A program made the position numbers and the translations under genes. A stretch of DNA of 64,000 bases from Vigna angularis. Taxonomy: Eukaryota > Streptophyta > Magnoliopsida > Fabales > Fabaceae. Of this stretch, positions 33,174 to 44,602 are shown in pieces; the stretch's first letter is position 1, and each line of letters begins with the position of its first letter. The notes beneath the pieces are model-generated. The model made no database searches. It was given only the letters and a program-made list of their open reading frames with translations, and had not been told where the DNA came from. The stretch lies in NCBI RefSeq assembly GCF_016808095.1, contig NC_068974.1, positions 23,420,825-23,484,824 on the forward strand, given 5' to 3'.

Positions 33174-35655
33174 ATGAACTTGGGTCTCTACCAAAGGAGT
33201 TGCAAAAAACTTTTAAAAGAATTTGATGATGTATTTCCTAAAGAGGTACGAAGTGGATTACCACCTTTGAGGGGAATAGAACATCAAATAGATCTAGTGC
33301 TTGGGGCAAGCCTTCCTAATAGGCCAGCCTATAGGACCAACCCCATGGAAACAAAAGAGATAGAGAAACAAATTAATGAATTATTGAACAAAGGGTGAAT
33401 CCAAAAGAGCTTAAGTCCTTGTGTTGTGCCTGTGTTGTTGGTTCCTAAGAAGGATGGATCTTGGAGAATTGTGTACAGATTGTAGGGCCATCAACAATAT
33501 AGTTGTTAAGTATAGGCACCCCATTCCTAGAGAACATTATCTCTTTGCCAACTTTGATAAATGTACTTTTTGTCAGGAAAGTGTAATTTTCCTTAGATTC
33601 AAAGTTGGAAAAGAAGGTGTACATGTTGATCCTGAGAAGATCAAGGCTATACAAGAATGGCCAACCCCTAAAACAGTAGGAGAGGTGAGAAGTTTCCATG
33701 GATTTTATAGAAGATTTGTAAAAGACTTCTCCACCCTAGCTGTTCCTTTGAATGAACTAGTCAAGAAAGATGTTCCTTTTCTTTGGGGTGATAAACAAGC
33801 TTTATCTTTTGAGACCTTGAAACATAAGTTAACTCATGCACATATTGTAGCCTTGCCTAATTTTTCCAAAGCCTTTGAACTAAAATGTGATGCATCTGGG
33901 GTAGGGATAGGAGTTGTTTTAATTCAAGAAGGTCATCCCATAGCCTACTTTAGTGAAAAACTTAGGGGACCTACTTTAAACTATCCTACCTATGATAAAG
34001 AGTTATATTCCCTCATTAGAGCTTTAAAAACTTGGGAGCATTATTTAGTAATTCGAGAATTCATCATACACACTGACCATGAATCTCTCAAGTATATTAA
34101 AGGGCAAGCAAAGCTAAACAAGAGACATGCCAAGTGGGTGGAATACCTGGAGCAATTTCCTTATGTCATCAAACACAAAAAGGGGACTACTAATGTTGTT
34201 GCGGATGCTTTATCTAAAAGACATGCATTATTAGTAACTCTAGGCTCACAAATATTAGGATTTGATGATATAAGAGAACTATATGAAAATGATGAAACAT
34301 TTGCATCCACTTATTCTTCATGGCTTAATAAGCCTTTTGATGGATTTTATCTTTCTGAGGGGTATCTTTTTAATAAAGGAAAACTTTGTATACCCCAAGG
34401 ATCCATTAGAAAACTTCTTATCAGAGAGAGTCATGGAGGAGGACTCATGGGCCATCATGGAGTTGATAAAACTCTAAACATTTTGAAAAGTAAATTCTAT
34501 TGGCCACACATGAGAGTAGATGTTCAAACGCATTGTTCTAAATGCATAGCTTGTTTACAAGCTAAGTTAAATATTATGCCTCATGAACTCTATACACCTC
34601 TTCCCATAGCTAATACCCCTTGGGAGGACATAAGCATGGATTTTGTTCTAGGATTGCCAAGAACTCAAAAGGGGTATAATTCTATATTTGTGGTAGTAGA
34701 TCGTTTTAGTAAAAAGGCACATTTTATACCCTGCCACAAAGTAGATGATGTTAGCTATATATCTAGACTCTTCTTCAAAGAAATAGTGAGATTGCATGGC
34801 TTACCCAAAACCATAGTGTCTAATAGAGATGTTAAGTTCCTAAGCCATTTTTGGAAAACTTTATGGGAAAAGCTAGGAACTAAACTTCTATTTTCTACCA
34901 CATGTCACCCACAAACTGATGGGCAAACTGAAGTAGTAAATAGATCTCTATCTACTTTGATAAGGGTAATATTAAGAGGTAATAATAAAAGTTGGGATCA
35001 TCATCTACCTCATATTGAATTTGCTTATAACAGAGTAGTTCACAAGACTACTAATCTTTCTCCTTTTGAGGTTGTTTATGGTTTTAACCCTATTACACCT
35101 CTTGATTTACTACCTCTTCCAAAATCATCTTCTTTTCTTCATAAACAAGGTGTATCTAAAGCGGAGTTTATCAAGAAATTACATAAGAAGGTTAAAACCC
35201 AAATCGAAAAACAAACCCAAAAATATGTAGAGCATAACAACAAAGGGAGAAAGAAAATAGTTTGTGAAGAAGGAGACTTAGTTTGGCTTTATTTGAGAAA
35301 GCAAAGATTTCCCTCTCAACGAAAGTCCAAAATTAGTCCAAGAGGAGATGGTCCTTTCAAAGTGGTCAAAAAGATAAATGATTATGCATACATATTAGAC
35401 CTTCCTGAAAGTTATGGTGTCAGTCCTACTTTTAACATCTACGATTTAATTCCTTTCACAGGATATGATCAACAGGATGACGCAAATCTGAGGACAGATC
35501 CTTTTCAAGAGGGAGGGTCTGATGGAAGACCATCAAGAAATCACATTGGACCTCTTACTAGAGCCATGGCAAGAAAGATTCAAGAAGAAGAAGGATCACC
35601 TAACATTTTACTTCTATGGAAGGTTACTTATAAAAATCCTTCTTCTCTTAACTAA
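33174..35655 (+). pseudogene. gypsy pol: RT lacking its core, RNase H, integrase
   Basis: 33174-33398 holds the RT N-terminus (EFDDVFPKE, GIEHQIDLV) and ends at a stop. The 744-codon frame from 33421 has [16 protein letters not shown] joined directly to [12 protein letters not shown]: the palm region with the catalytic YxDD box, usually over 100 residues, is missing in frame. RNase H follows (CDASGVGIG with Asp157, [18 protein letters not shown]). Integrase has its zinc domain ([11 protein letters not shown]...[11 protein letters not shown]) and catalytic core; the first Asp (DISMDFVLG) and the Glu (DGQTEVVN) are present, but the middle motif reads SNRDVKF where the family has SDR, an Asp to Asn change at residue 468 (34822-34824). 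No chromodomain was recognised. The last 45 codons lie inside the 3' LTR. Confidence 0.9.
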
Positions 35656-36274
35656 AGCACTTATACTTTGTTTTGTACGAACTAATAAATCTTGGAGACC
35701 ATGATTGAGCCATTCAAGAAGTTAAACCAATAAAGGCAAGCAAAGGAGACAAAAAGGGAGGTGCTTGCGGAATGGGAAATGCACCAGCATTTTTCACCCG
35801 AGAGAAGACCAATCCACGTGACTTGGCTGATTTGGAATGAAGCATGCACCTTGCTGGCTGAGCTGGAATGAGGCATGGACCTTGCTGGATCAAAATGAAC
35901 GTGCCTCCTATGCTAAATAATTTGAATTTAGGAGGGAATTAAATCAGAAATTAGGCTCCTCTTCACCTATAAATAAGAGGGCCTCTTCTTTGTATTTTCT
36001 CACTTTTGAGCTTAATGATATGCTGTAGAATTTGCTTTCCAGCTTTTGTGCTCTTAAGTCACCTTTGATTTACTACTTCTTCTCGTTTCCTCAAGCTTCC
36101 TTCCTCTATAGGAAGGCCCTATGAGTTATGAGGCTTCACCCATACACCTTTCCTCCATTAAAACACCTCAAACACTGCACCATTTCATCAATCCGCTGCA
36201 CCATCATTCATTACTGGTTTCTTCCGGTTTGGAGCCTCTGTCTACACGTTTCCAGTTGGGATTAGTTTCCATCA
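35520..36274 (+). repeat. 3' LTR of the family C element
   Basis: 755 bp, the same length as the 5' copy with scattered substitutions. Preceded by the purine tract CAAGAGGGAGGGTC. It encodes the last part of pol, then ends TTTCCATCA followed by CCTCC. Confidence 0.95.
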
Positions 36275-36279
36275 CCTCC

Positions 36280-36599
36280 CATTATGCATCTTGTTGTTTG
36301 CCATTAGCTACCTGTTAGGGCTTCACCTTACCATGGAAGGACGTACTCGTTTGAGCCCGGTCACCAGAAATGAACCATTGGCTCTAATACCAATTGTAGG
36401 GAGGTTCAAGACACACATAGATCTCCATAGTGGTAAGATACTTTGTTTGTATCCTAACAAGATCATCTGTAGGCACATCATTACATTCATCACATACCAC
36501 TCTAACTACTCAAAGGTAGAGGACTCCACTATCAGCCCAATAAACCCTTGTGACAACACAGGGAGAACCTGCATAGTCACCCAAAATTGCACCTTATAG
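36280..36599 (-). other. Probable LTR-retroelement end with primer site
   Basis: On the minus strand CCTCCCTACA AT TGGTATTAGAGCC (36376-36405) looks like an LTR end, spacer and tRNA-Met primer site; the LTR would extend right from about 36396. No partner LTR or coding sequence was found. Confidence 0.35.
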
Positions 36600-36649
36600 G
36601 AGGAATGTATAGTCATGGCAAATTTAGGTTCTTCACTAGAGCCAAGCAA

Positions 36650-37429
36650 CTCAAATTTATTGAGTTGGGGAAAGGTTTATATTAGCTAAAAGAATAGTGG
36701 AGATTCCTTTGGGAAAATATGAGGAGTTTACAAGGGTCGAGAACAGGAGATGGGAAAATTTGATCACACTTGAGGACTCTTACAATAAAGTCATTGTAAG
36801 AGAATTTTATGGAAATGCCTATCTAGTTAACTACAAAAGTGAGAAGAGCAAGATGTGTTTCATCGGAAAAGGGTCTAATATGACAAGTACACCATTAGAG
36901 AGTTTCTTGGAGCAGTTAGGGTAGTGTTTGATGAAGGGAGGATGCAATCCATAACTTAATGATGGATGTCACCCATAAGCAGCTCAGTTCCTCATTATTC
37001 ATACTAGGGATAACATTTGACCTAAGGAGCATAAGGCAGCCTTAAAGGAGACCAAGGAGCAGTATGAAGACTTTGACACATATACGGGTCACATTTCTAT
37101 TTTCAAATGTGACCCCTAACTCTCATGTATCCAATTTAACCATAGAAAAGGTGCAACTGATCTACTGCATCATGTATGGATATTTGTTCGATGTGGCACA
37201 CCTGGTAACAGAGGAAATTTTCAAGATAGTCACCTTTAAAGCAACCATAAGGGTTACTATAAAGCCCTTGGCATTCCCAAGTCAATCACTACACTATGAA
37301 AAATGCAAGGAGTGAACATTCCCACTCATCCCAAGAAAAAATTAAGCATGCAAATTAACAAGGCTTATATACAAGCCAATTACACAAATGAATTGGACAA
37401 TATGCAAGGCCTAGCTCCACAACCATAAC
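36650..37429 (+). pseudogene. Third envelope-like/plant transposon protein remnant
   Basis: 36697-36924 reads VIVREFYGNAYLVNYKSEK and later STPLESFLEQLG; 37130-37315 in another frame reads LIYCIMYGYLFDVAHLVTEEI. Both fit the 'putative plant transposon protein' domain of Athila-like gypsy 3' frames. Stops and frame changes are many. The CACTA insertion at 37433 cuts it, and 38691-39049 may be its tail. It is distinct in sequence from the two SIRE-type frames. Confidence 0.6.
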
Positions 37430-37432
37430 CTA

Positions 37433-38687
37433 CACTAGTGCAGTAAAGGAGAACGACAACATTTATTTTCACCTATACACAGCAGTTCATGAACCGATGT
37501 ATTTACATGCGAGGAAAAAAGGGGTATGCTTTTTGCCTCGATTTTGAACCGAGGCAGTATGTGGGGATTTTTTTGCCTCGGTTCAAGGGAACCGAAGTAT
37601 GTGGGGGTCTTTTGCCTCGATTGGTTTCGAACCGAGACGGTAGAGGTCCTTTTTTTTATTTTTATTTTTTAGAAAATTAGGTCTTTTGCCTATTCAAAAT
37701 CACTTTTTTTCTTTTTTATCTTCAATGAGACACATTTTAAGTTTAACATATTCAAATGTATTGTTTCCCACTTGCATGCCATGCAATTACTACACCAACT
37801 CTTTTTAACTATTAATAATGTAATGAAATCAAAATAGAATGTAATGAAATCAAAATGCTAATAGATCTAATAAAATTCATAACATTAACATAATAGAATG
37901 TAATGAAATGAAAAGTCTAGTGTATTGTTTTCATACTTTATATTAAATCAAACAATAAGGAGAAACGAACAGTGACTTTGCAAACGATCAGAGGCAGTGA
38001 TGAACAGTTGGTAGCGGCGACGAACAGTCAATGGCGACAACGAAAAGGTTAGTTCACGCGAGAGAAATGTAGGCAACAATGTTTCAACGATAGAAATGGA
38101 GCTAACGAAAATAGAGACCACACTAGACACTTTGCACAAGATAAATGGAGGCCACGAACCAACATCTTCTCTTGAGAGAGAGAATAGTTGTCCGAGGAAG
38201 AACAAGGAAACAAGGATTCTCGCGTGGAGGAAGAATAAGGAACATTAAGTTAAAAAAGTTTACGTTTCTAAGAAGTTAAATATCGAAAGAGATACTACCT
38301 CAATTCTCTAATTAACCGAGGCAATAGACCATTTACCGCCTCGGTTATTAATGAAATTGTTGCCTAAAACCATTTTCACATAAGAAATGTCAAGTGCTAT
38401 ACAAGACATAGTGCCTCGGTTCTGTGTAGAACTGAGGCGCTATGTCCTTTTCAAAAAGGTGTCAGGCGAAAAGTCTGTTTTAAAGAGGGACATGTGGAAT
38501 TTTGAAAGGGTTTAGGCCTCAATTGCTAACTTAATCAAGGTAATATAGGTTTTCTGCCACAGTTCCCCTTGAACCGAGGCATATAAGTTAACCGAAACTA
38601 CAAAAATGCGATAGCATTTTGATAGGCTTTTGTTTCTTCTAAATCAAAACCTATTGGGCGAGTTAAAATGTAGTCCGTGAACTAGTG
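37433..38687. mobile_element. Non-autonomous CACTA transposon, 1255 bp, TSD CTA
   Basis: Ends CACTAGTGCAGTAAAGG and, inverted, CACTAGTTCACGG, with CTA at 37430-37432 and 38688-38690. Subterminal units of the TGCCTCGGTT...AACCGAGGCA kind occur in both ends (37535-37640 and 38290-38600), many now mutated. Interior 37930-38260 is G+C-richer with no domain. No transposase is encoded. Confidence 0.88.
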
Positions 38688-38690
38688 CTA

Positions 38691-39049
38691 ATTCTAAAAC
38701 CTAGTTTGAACTCCAATAGTTTAGCCAACAAGAGAAAGTTCTCCATTCCATAATCTAACGTATGTCCTACGTGTAACAATAGCTGGCAACGAGCCATAGA
38801 GCCCACACAATCCTTCATTAGATTCTCTTCAAATTTTAGGATGTTCAGAACTTGGTCTTGGAGTAGTTTTTAATAGGGAGGGATTGGTGCAACAAAAGAA
38901 GTAGTAGAACCAGAACAACAACAGTCACAACGAACCCACAATAACCATAAAAACAACAATAGAACACCAATAGTAAAGCTTATGGTTAAAAATATGTGAA
39001 AGGTACCAACACTAAAGTTGGTTCATTTGATGAAATTGAACATGCTCCT
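38691..39049 (+). other. Tail of the interrupted Athila-like 3' region
   Basis: Continues the sequence interrupted by the CACTA element. A Gln/Asn-rich piece (EPEQQQSQRTHNNHKNNN) around 38910-38965 fits the low-complexity tail of such proteins. No typical purine tract precedes the LTR at 39050. Confidence 0.4.
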
Positions 39050-40378
39050 TGATGAATCAATATTTTCTACTATTCACTTAGCTTATTGTACTAATATTTC
39101 CTCTGTTTTGTTATTTGGGCTTAATTTGACCAGTAATTATTATTTTAATTAATTTGAATTATTTGAGGCTAATTATTTTCATTATTAATTGCAGGAAATT
39201 ATTTGGAATATTATTTGGGACATCAAGAGAGTTGCCACATCATTTTCGTTCAAGCACATCAACATTTTCATTTAAAGTGAATAGTAAATTCGTTTCTAGG
39301 AGTTTTTAAACAGATTTGACTTTTTGGGCTATTTTTGGGTCATTTTTGGAGGGACCCATTAATGGGATGACCTAGGGTTGTGTGCAAAAGGGGAGCAGAC
39401 CCCAAAACACTCCCTCACTCTCTCATTTACGTTTTCTAGCACTTTTGGACAACAAGGGAGAGCTCCCCCATTTTGGGGTTTTAGGTTTTCATTTACATTT
39501 CAATGCAATTTCAATTCGAGTGATATAATTTAAATTATGCAATTTCGTTTTCTCTATTTAGTTTGCAATTTTGTTTCTGCACTTTAAATTTCATTCTCAT
39601 TCTCGCATTCCAATTTCGTTTTAAACTTTTGAGTACGTTTTGAGTTTGTTTCCATTTCGTTTCGTTTCTGTTTGATTTTGTTTCCATTTCGTTTCGTTTC
39701 TGTTTGATTTTGTTTCCCTTTTGAATACGTTTCCAGTTTGCTTCGTTAGTGAATTTCATTTTCCAGTTCTGAATTGAATTCGTTTTGGTGCATTGAGTTT
39801 TGTATTGAGTTACCCATTCAATTTTTGCGTTGAGTGATGTTCATGGAAGCTTAATTTTTTAGGTTAGTGATTAGTGAGGTTGCAAAGGTTTCCTTAAGAT
39901 TATTGGAGCCTAATTGTGATTATGTTTTGTGTGCCATGTATATATGCAATTCGTTCTGTGCAATTGGTCCTCACTTAGTGGTCTAATTTAAGCATGATAA
40001 TCTTCGCTTAGTTGATTATTGTGTTTGTGCATAACTGATGAATTTGCATTTTATGAAGACCATTTTAGACTTTGCTTAGGTCTCTAGTTCGTGTTGGATT
40101 ACGGGTCATAGGATTGAATATCTGTTGTAAATATGTGATTGGAAATAAGTGCAAACGAGCTAACACCAACCTGTCTTTAATCTGTGTTTAAATTTGTGTT
40201 CAAATTGTGTGTTAATCAATTCATTTCATTTCAGAAAACCACCTTTAAAACCCCCCTACCATGTGTTCGACTTATTGCCTTAATCATATTTGGTCCTTGA
40301 GAGACGACCTAGGAGTAACTTCGTAGTCTATACTACACTTTATTGCACATTAATTTGATTCTGGTACAACCTCGATCA
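39050..40378 (+). repeat. Family B LTR (Athila-like), about 1.33 kb
   Basis: Starts TGATGAATCAATATTTTC and ends ACCTCGATCA. The first 150 bases and the last 180 (including GACCTAGGAG and a CCTTGAGAGA word) match, inverted, the ends of the LTR at 49349-57187. The centre has repeated TTTCGTTT words (39590-39730). Confidence 0.75.
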
Positions 40379-41137
40379 AATTTGTTGTCGTTGCCGGGGA
40401 CCAACAGTTTAGTCTTAGGTTAGTGTGTTGTGTTCTATCTTATGTGTGTTTTGTTTTTAGGTTGTTTTAAGTCAATATTTGGAGAATTGGATACTATTTG
40501 CCATGTTTTCGCAAAAAAACGCGATGCTCGCAATTCTTGCGATGTTTGCGAAGCGCGCGACAATGAATAGTGCGTGAATAGTGTCATGAATAGTACCTGA
40601 TTTTCCTATTTTAATTGATGATTTTTTTTTTGGTAGCTAGGAGTGTTATTTTTCTTTGAAATGTTTTTTGTGCACTTCTTATGGTCAATATTTTGATATA
40701 AAAATCATAGAAGCAGTTGTGGTAGTCCCGGTTTGGAGTTACAATTTGTTTTGAAAATAGGAACTGTCAAAACTTCAAACTGTGATAACTTTTGACATTT
40801 TTATCATAATTGACAAATTAATTGCGCATAGAAAAAAATTCTGGAAACATCTTGGATGGCCATGCCATCTTGCAAATCTCAAATTTTCAAAAAGAGGCCT
40901 TTTTCTATTTCATTTTGATTTTTCTAGTTTAATTTCCCCATCCTTCCAAACTTTCTTCAATTCGTAAAAATAGTTATCCTTTGAATTTTGCTTTTCCAAT
41001 TTTTGTGCTACCATTTCATTATTTTAGGGTGTTGCTCACAAAATTTCAGCCCATTTAGATAAGGTTTGCATGTACTTGCAGTTCTACCTCCCTATGTTTG
41101 CTTTTGTTGACTTTTGCTGATAGAGTTGACTCAGTGT
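40379..41137 (+). other. Primer-binding site and leader of the family B element
   Basis: TGTCGTTGCCGGGGACC (about 40386-40402) resembles the tRNA-Asp complement used by Athila-like elements. The following 700 bases hold no frame. Confidence 0.65.
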
Positions 41138-41393
41138 ATGACTAGGGACAATGTTGGGCAACTACCACCCTTTGATCTTGAAATTGATAGGACTTTTCAT
41201 AGGTTAGCTAGGCATTCTAAGAATTTGTCTTTAGAGGCAGTCCCACCATTTTAGTCCATGCCACTAAAGTCTCAGCATTCTACTTCTACATCCACTGTTC
41301 CAAATTTTGTGCATTCTGCATCTGTTACATCTGCTGCATCTTGGCATAATTTTGATTCTGACTCTGTTTTTCATTATACTGCTGAGAATAACA
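41138..41393 (+). pseudogene. N-terminus of family B gag, truncated
   Basis: From ATG 41138: PPFDLEIDRTFHRLARHSKN, then a stop near 41252, then a Ser/Thr-rich segment (HSTSTSTVPNF). Position after the primer site and general composition suggest gag; the frame is cut at 41394 by a family A LTR. Confidence 0.5.
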
Positions 41394-44078
41394 TGTTGAT
41401 GGATTGGCAAGTGTACCAAATCGCACAAGTAATATAAAATGGTAAGACCAAGTATCGTATCCCAGAAAACTCTCGGCACTAAAAAGTTGTGTGATGACTC
41501 TATTAATTAAGACTTAAATAAAATGAAATCATTGGTTTAAGATGCAAGAACAGAAAATTAAATATGGATGCAATTTGATCAATAGTAGAGTAACACAAAG
41601 ATGAACGGATGTTGTTTAATATGAGATGAGTATGTTGTTGGGGTTAGATTTCACCAAGTTTCCTCTCATGTATGTAAGAATTCTTCTTTACGCATTAATG
41701 TTAACATCACTCACTAAATTACCTAAACCCCATCCCTCGGCGACTAAGCTTGTCCTTAATCACCAGTTCATGCAATTCCTAGCATCCCAGTAATTAAATG
41801 TGAAGATCAAGAGCTTAAGACGACCAAGACTCATACCCTCACCCTGAGAAATATTACTCTTGGGAGAATTAAACGAGAACCTGAATTGTAAGGAACAACC
41901 CGAAACTCATGCAATTCATAGATCATGCGATGAATGAGTTAAACAAAGCATGTAATAAGCACAGATGAAAAGTATATATGATTAAGAATCAATTCAAATA
42001 CATGAGAGTTCACAAGGTTACAACATTCCCCAAGAACAAATAGAATTTAGTTCCCCATAGACGTGGAGAAACTATATGAATAATGGAAAAGCATGATATA
42101 GTAATGGAAACTATATGGAAGCTCCCGCCTCCAGATCTGCCTTCAGAGAGTAGAAGAGTGTGTTGTTGTGTTGCTCCAGCCAGAGATACAAAACCTAGAA
42201 CACCTGGGTCCTTTAAATAGAACGGAAGCAGAACAAAAACAAAGCCCAAGCCTAAGAGACTGACGCTCAAGCGCCACACTTAGGGCGCTCAGGCGGCGGG
42301 CGGTGGTCTTCCATGCTCAAGCCTCACAGAGGTCGCCAAAGCCTTCTATATCCAGCGCTCAAGCGCCCTAGAAAGGCACGCCCAGGCGGTGAGCAGAACT
42401 TCCTGCGCTTAAGCCTTCCAAAGGATGCCTAAGCCTTCTACATCCGACGCTCAAGCGCCCCAAAAAGGGGTGCCAAGGCGGTGTTCAACCCTCGACAAGT
42501 GTAACCGAATCGTATAAAGTAATAAACCTGGTAAGACCAAGTATCGTTCTCCCAAAGGACTCACGGCCTAGCCAGTTATGTGATTTACTGATTAACTAAG
42601 ACATGTACAAATAATTACTTGAGATTTCAATGCAAAGTACTGAAAAGTAAAGATGTATGCATGTATTGATCAATGGGCAAGAAGAAAAAAAACACGTGAT
42701 TTGAATTATATGGATGAATATGTTGTTGGGGTTTATCAATTTCATCCTATCCACTCTTATGTATTAAGGAATTCATCATTCTTTTCATTAATGTTAATGT
42801 CACTCTCTAAATTACCTTCAACCCGATGTCTCGGCGAAGAAAGCCTAATCATAATCACTAGTTTACAATGTCTTGTCTTCCTAGCAATTAATCATGCATT
42901 ATAGTGAACAGAAGCTTAAAGGCAACCAACCATCATACTCTTATGTCTAGGTTTATACAACTGTTGGGAGAGATTCCCCAAATCTAGATTTCCCCGTATG
43001 TGTCCATATCGACAAAACCAATGATCATGACATTGAATGAGTTAAACAATGCATGATTTGAGCAAAGAGGAAAAACCCTAACTATTAATGAAAGAAAGCA
43101 TGTATCTTATAAAAGATCTTGAAGAACAAATTCTATTACATGAGACTTTCAAAGGATTTACATTGATTTCCCAACAACAAAATAAGTTTAGTTCACCATA
43201 TTCATGGTGACCCTAGATGAAATACAATGAAAGAGTGAAGGATAAAGCCCTAGAAAGATGAGAAAGGAGCCTTAGCATCCCAAATCCTCCTCCAAGGGTG
43301 AAAGAGTGTGCTTCTGCTTCGTCCCAGCCAAAGATGACTGACCTAGGTTAACTAAAACCTTATATAGTATTCTAAAAATTACAAAAAAGTAGGCCCAAGC
43401 CCAGAAAAGTGGCGCTCAGCAGTAAATACTGCTCAGCGGCAATAGCGCGTGATCAATTCTTCCCCTCAGCGGTGCCAACGGGTTCTTGAGAGTGCCGCTC
43501 AGCGCTAATTACCATTGAGCAGTACTATCGGCTTTTCTTCTTTTGCACTTTTTGTGTCCTTTTTTGATTCCATCTCTGTCCCATTTCACTTCTTTCACCA
43601 AATTCATCTAAAAACCTGCAAAAACAAGGAAATCAAGCATAAAACCTGTCCAACTCGCTTATTTCCAAAAACATAAGCAAAAGCTTGATTTCAAGCTAGT
43701 TTCTAAGTCTTAAAGGTTGCTTTTGATATCAATTTTAAGCATAAAAATAACAGGTTTTCAACAATATCAGGCGGTGAGCGGTACTTCCTGCGCTTAGGCC
43801 TCCAAAAAGGGGGCCCAAGCCTCGAGCTTCTTTCCTTCTGGTGCTTTTTCTGGACCTTTCTGAGCTCTATCTCCTTAGCACTTTATCTCCGCTTTCCATA
43901 TTAACTCATTTTCTATCAAAACAAAGGGAATTAGTCATAAAACCATCAAATTCAACCTCAACTCTCTTATTCACACAACTTAACAGAAAAACACGATTCC
44001 AAGCAAGTTTCTAAGCAGAAAAGGGTGCATTTAGTATTAAAATTACATCATAGATAACGGTATTTTCAACCGTTATCA
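41394..44078 (-). repeat. Family A LTR interrupted by another family A LTR
   Basis: On the plus strand TGTTGATGGATTGGCAAG to ACCGTTATCA; without the insertion at 42482-43769 it is about 1.39 kb, like the copy at 10437-11838. GC-rich units such as CGCTCAAGCGCC and GGCGGTGAGC occur at 42250-42480 and 43770-43830. No primer site or gag adjoins it, and its flanks (ATAAC and GGAGT) do not match, so it is not a clean solo LTR. Confidence 0.78.
42482..43769 (-). repeat. Solo LTR, divergent family A, TSD GGCGG
   Basis: Plus-strand ends TGTTCAACCCTCGACAAG and TTTTCAACAATATCA. Flanked by GGCGG at 42477-42481 and 43770-43774. Length 1288 bp; no internal region, so it is the product of LTR-LTR recombination. 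Confidence 0.85.
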
Positions 44079-44602
44079 GGAGTACATTCAAGATTTCGAA
44101 ATCTTGGTGAGTCAGACAAAGGGAGTGGCAGAAGAGCAATTATTGGGGTACTTTCTCGAAAAACTGCAAGAGAGCATACGCAATCAAGTTCGACCCCATA
44201 ACCCACAAGAATTGATGGCAGCCATGAGAATTGCAAGAGATGTCGAGGAGGCCCAAGGCGGGGCAAAGGCTGGGAACTGGACTGAGACAAAGAATCAGTG
44301 TTTTTGGGACGAACAATAGGTGCGATGATGCTGTCCGAGGCCAATCGCTATAAACTAGGCCGATCAAGAGTCTTCGAGAGTGTAGGGTCAATGCGGAAGG
44401 AGGGAAACATGGCGAGTGGGGTGGCGAAGGCGGGAAGTGATAGTAAGGGGAGGAACACCACGAATCTGCCAAACTAAGAATTCCTGAAATGAAGAGAAGA
44501 GGGATAATGTTTCAGGTATGGCGGGCCATTCGACCCAGGCCACCATTTCCCAAAGAGGAGTCTACGGATGGTTATTTTAGTGGAGGATGAAGAGGAGGAC
44601 AC
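44079..44602 (+). pseudogene. gypsy gag C-terminal fragment
   Basis: Starts EYIQDFEILVSQTKGVAEEQLL and NQVRPHNPQELMAAMRIARD, then, after stops and shifts, a CFRCGGPFDPGHH zinc-knuckle-like segment and acidic residues (44510-44600). The pattern is that of gypsy gag just before protease. Both ends are cut by other LTRs. Confidence 0.7.

Larger units (their letters stand above)
28085..36274 (+). mobile_element. Family C Ty3/gypsy retrotransposon, 8190 bp, with TSD CCTCC
   Basis: Two 755-bp LTRs (28085-28839, 35520-36274) with TGATGG...CCATCA ends are flanked by CCTCC at 28080-28084 and 36275-36279. A primer site, 2.5 kb leader, gag, protease, RT remnant, RNase H, integrase and a purine tract (35507-35519) lie between. 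High LTR similarity indicates recent insertion. It cannot be autonomous: RT lacks its core, integrase has a changed catalytic residue and frames are broken. It was probably mobilised in trans, or decayed after insertion. Confidence 0.95.

Noticed and set aside
41394..44078. Clean solo LTR with target duplication
   Set aside because: The flanking bases differ, so deletion or truncation at one or both ends is more likely.
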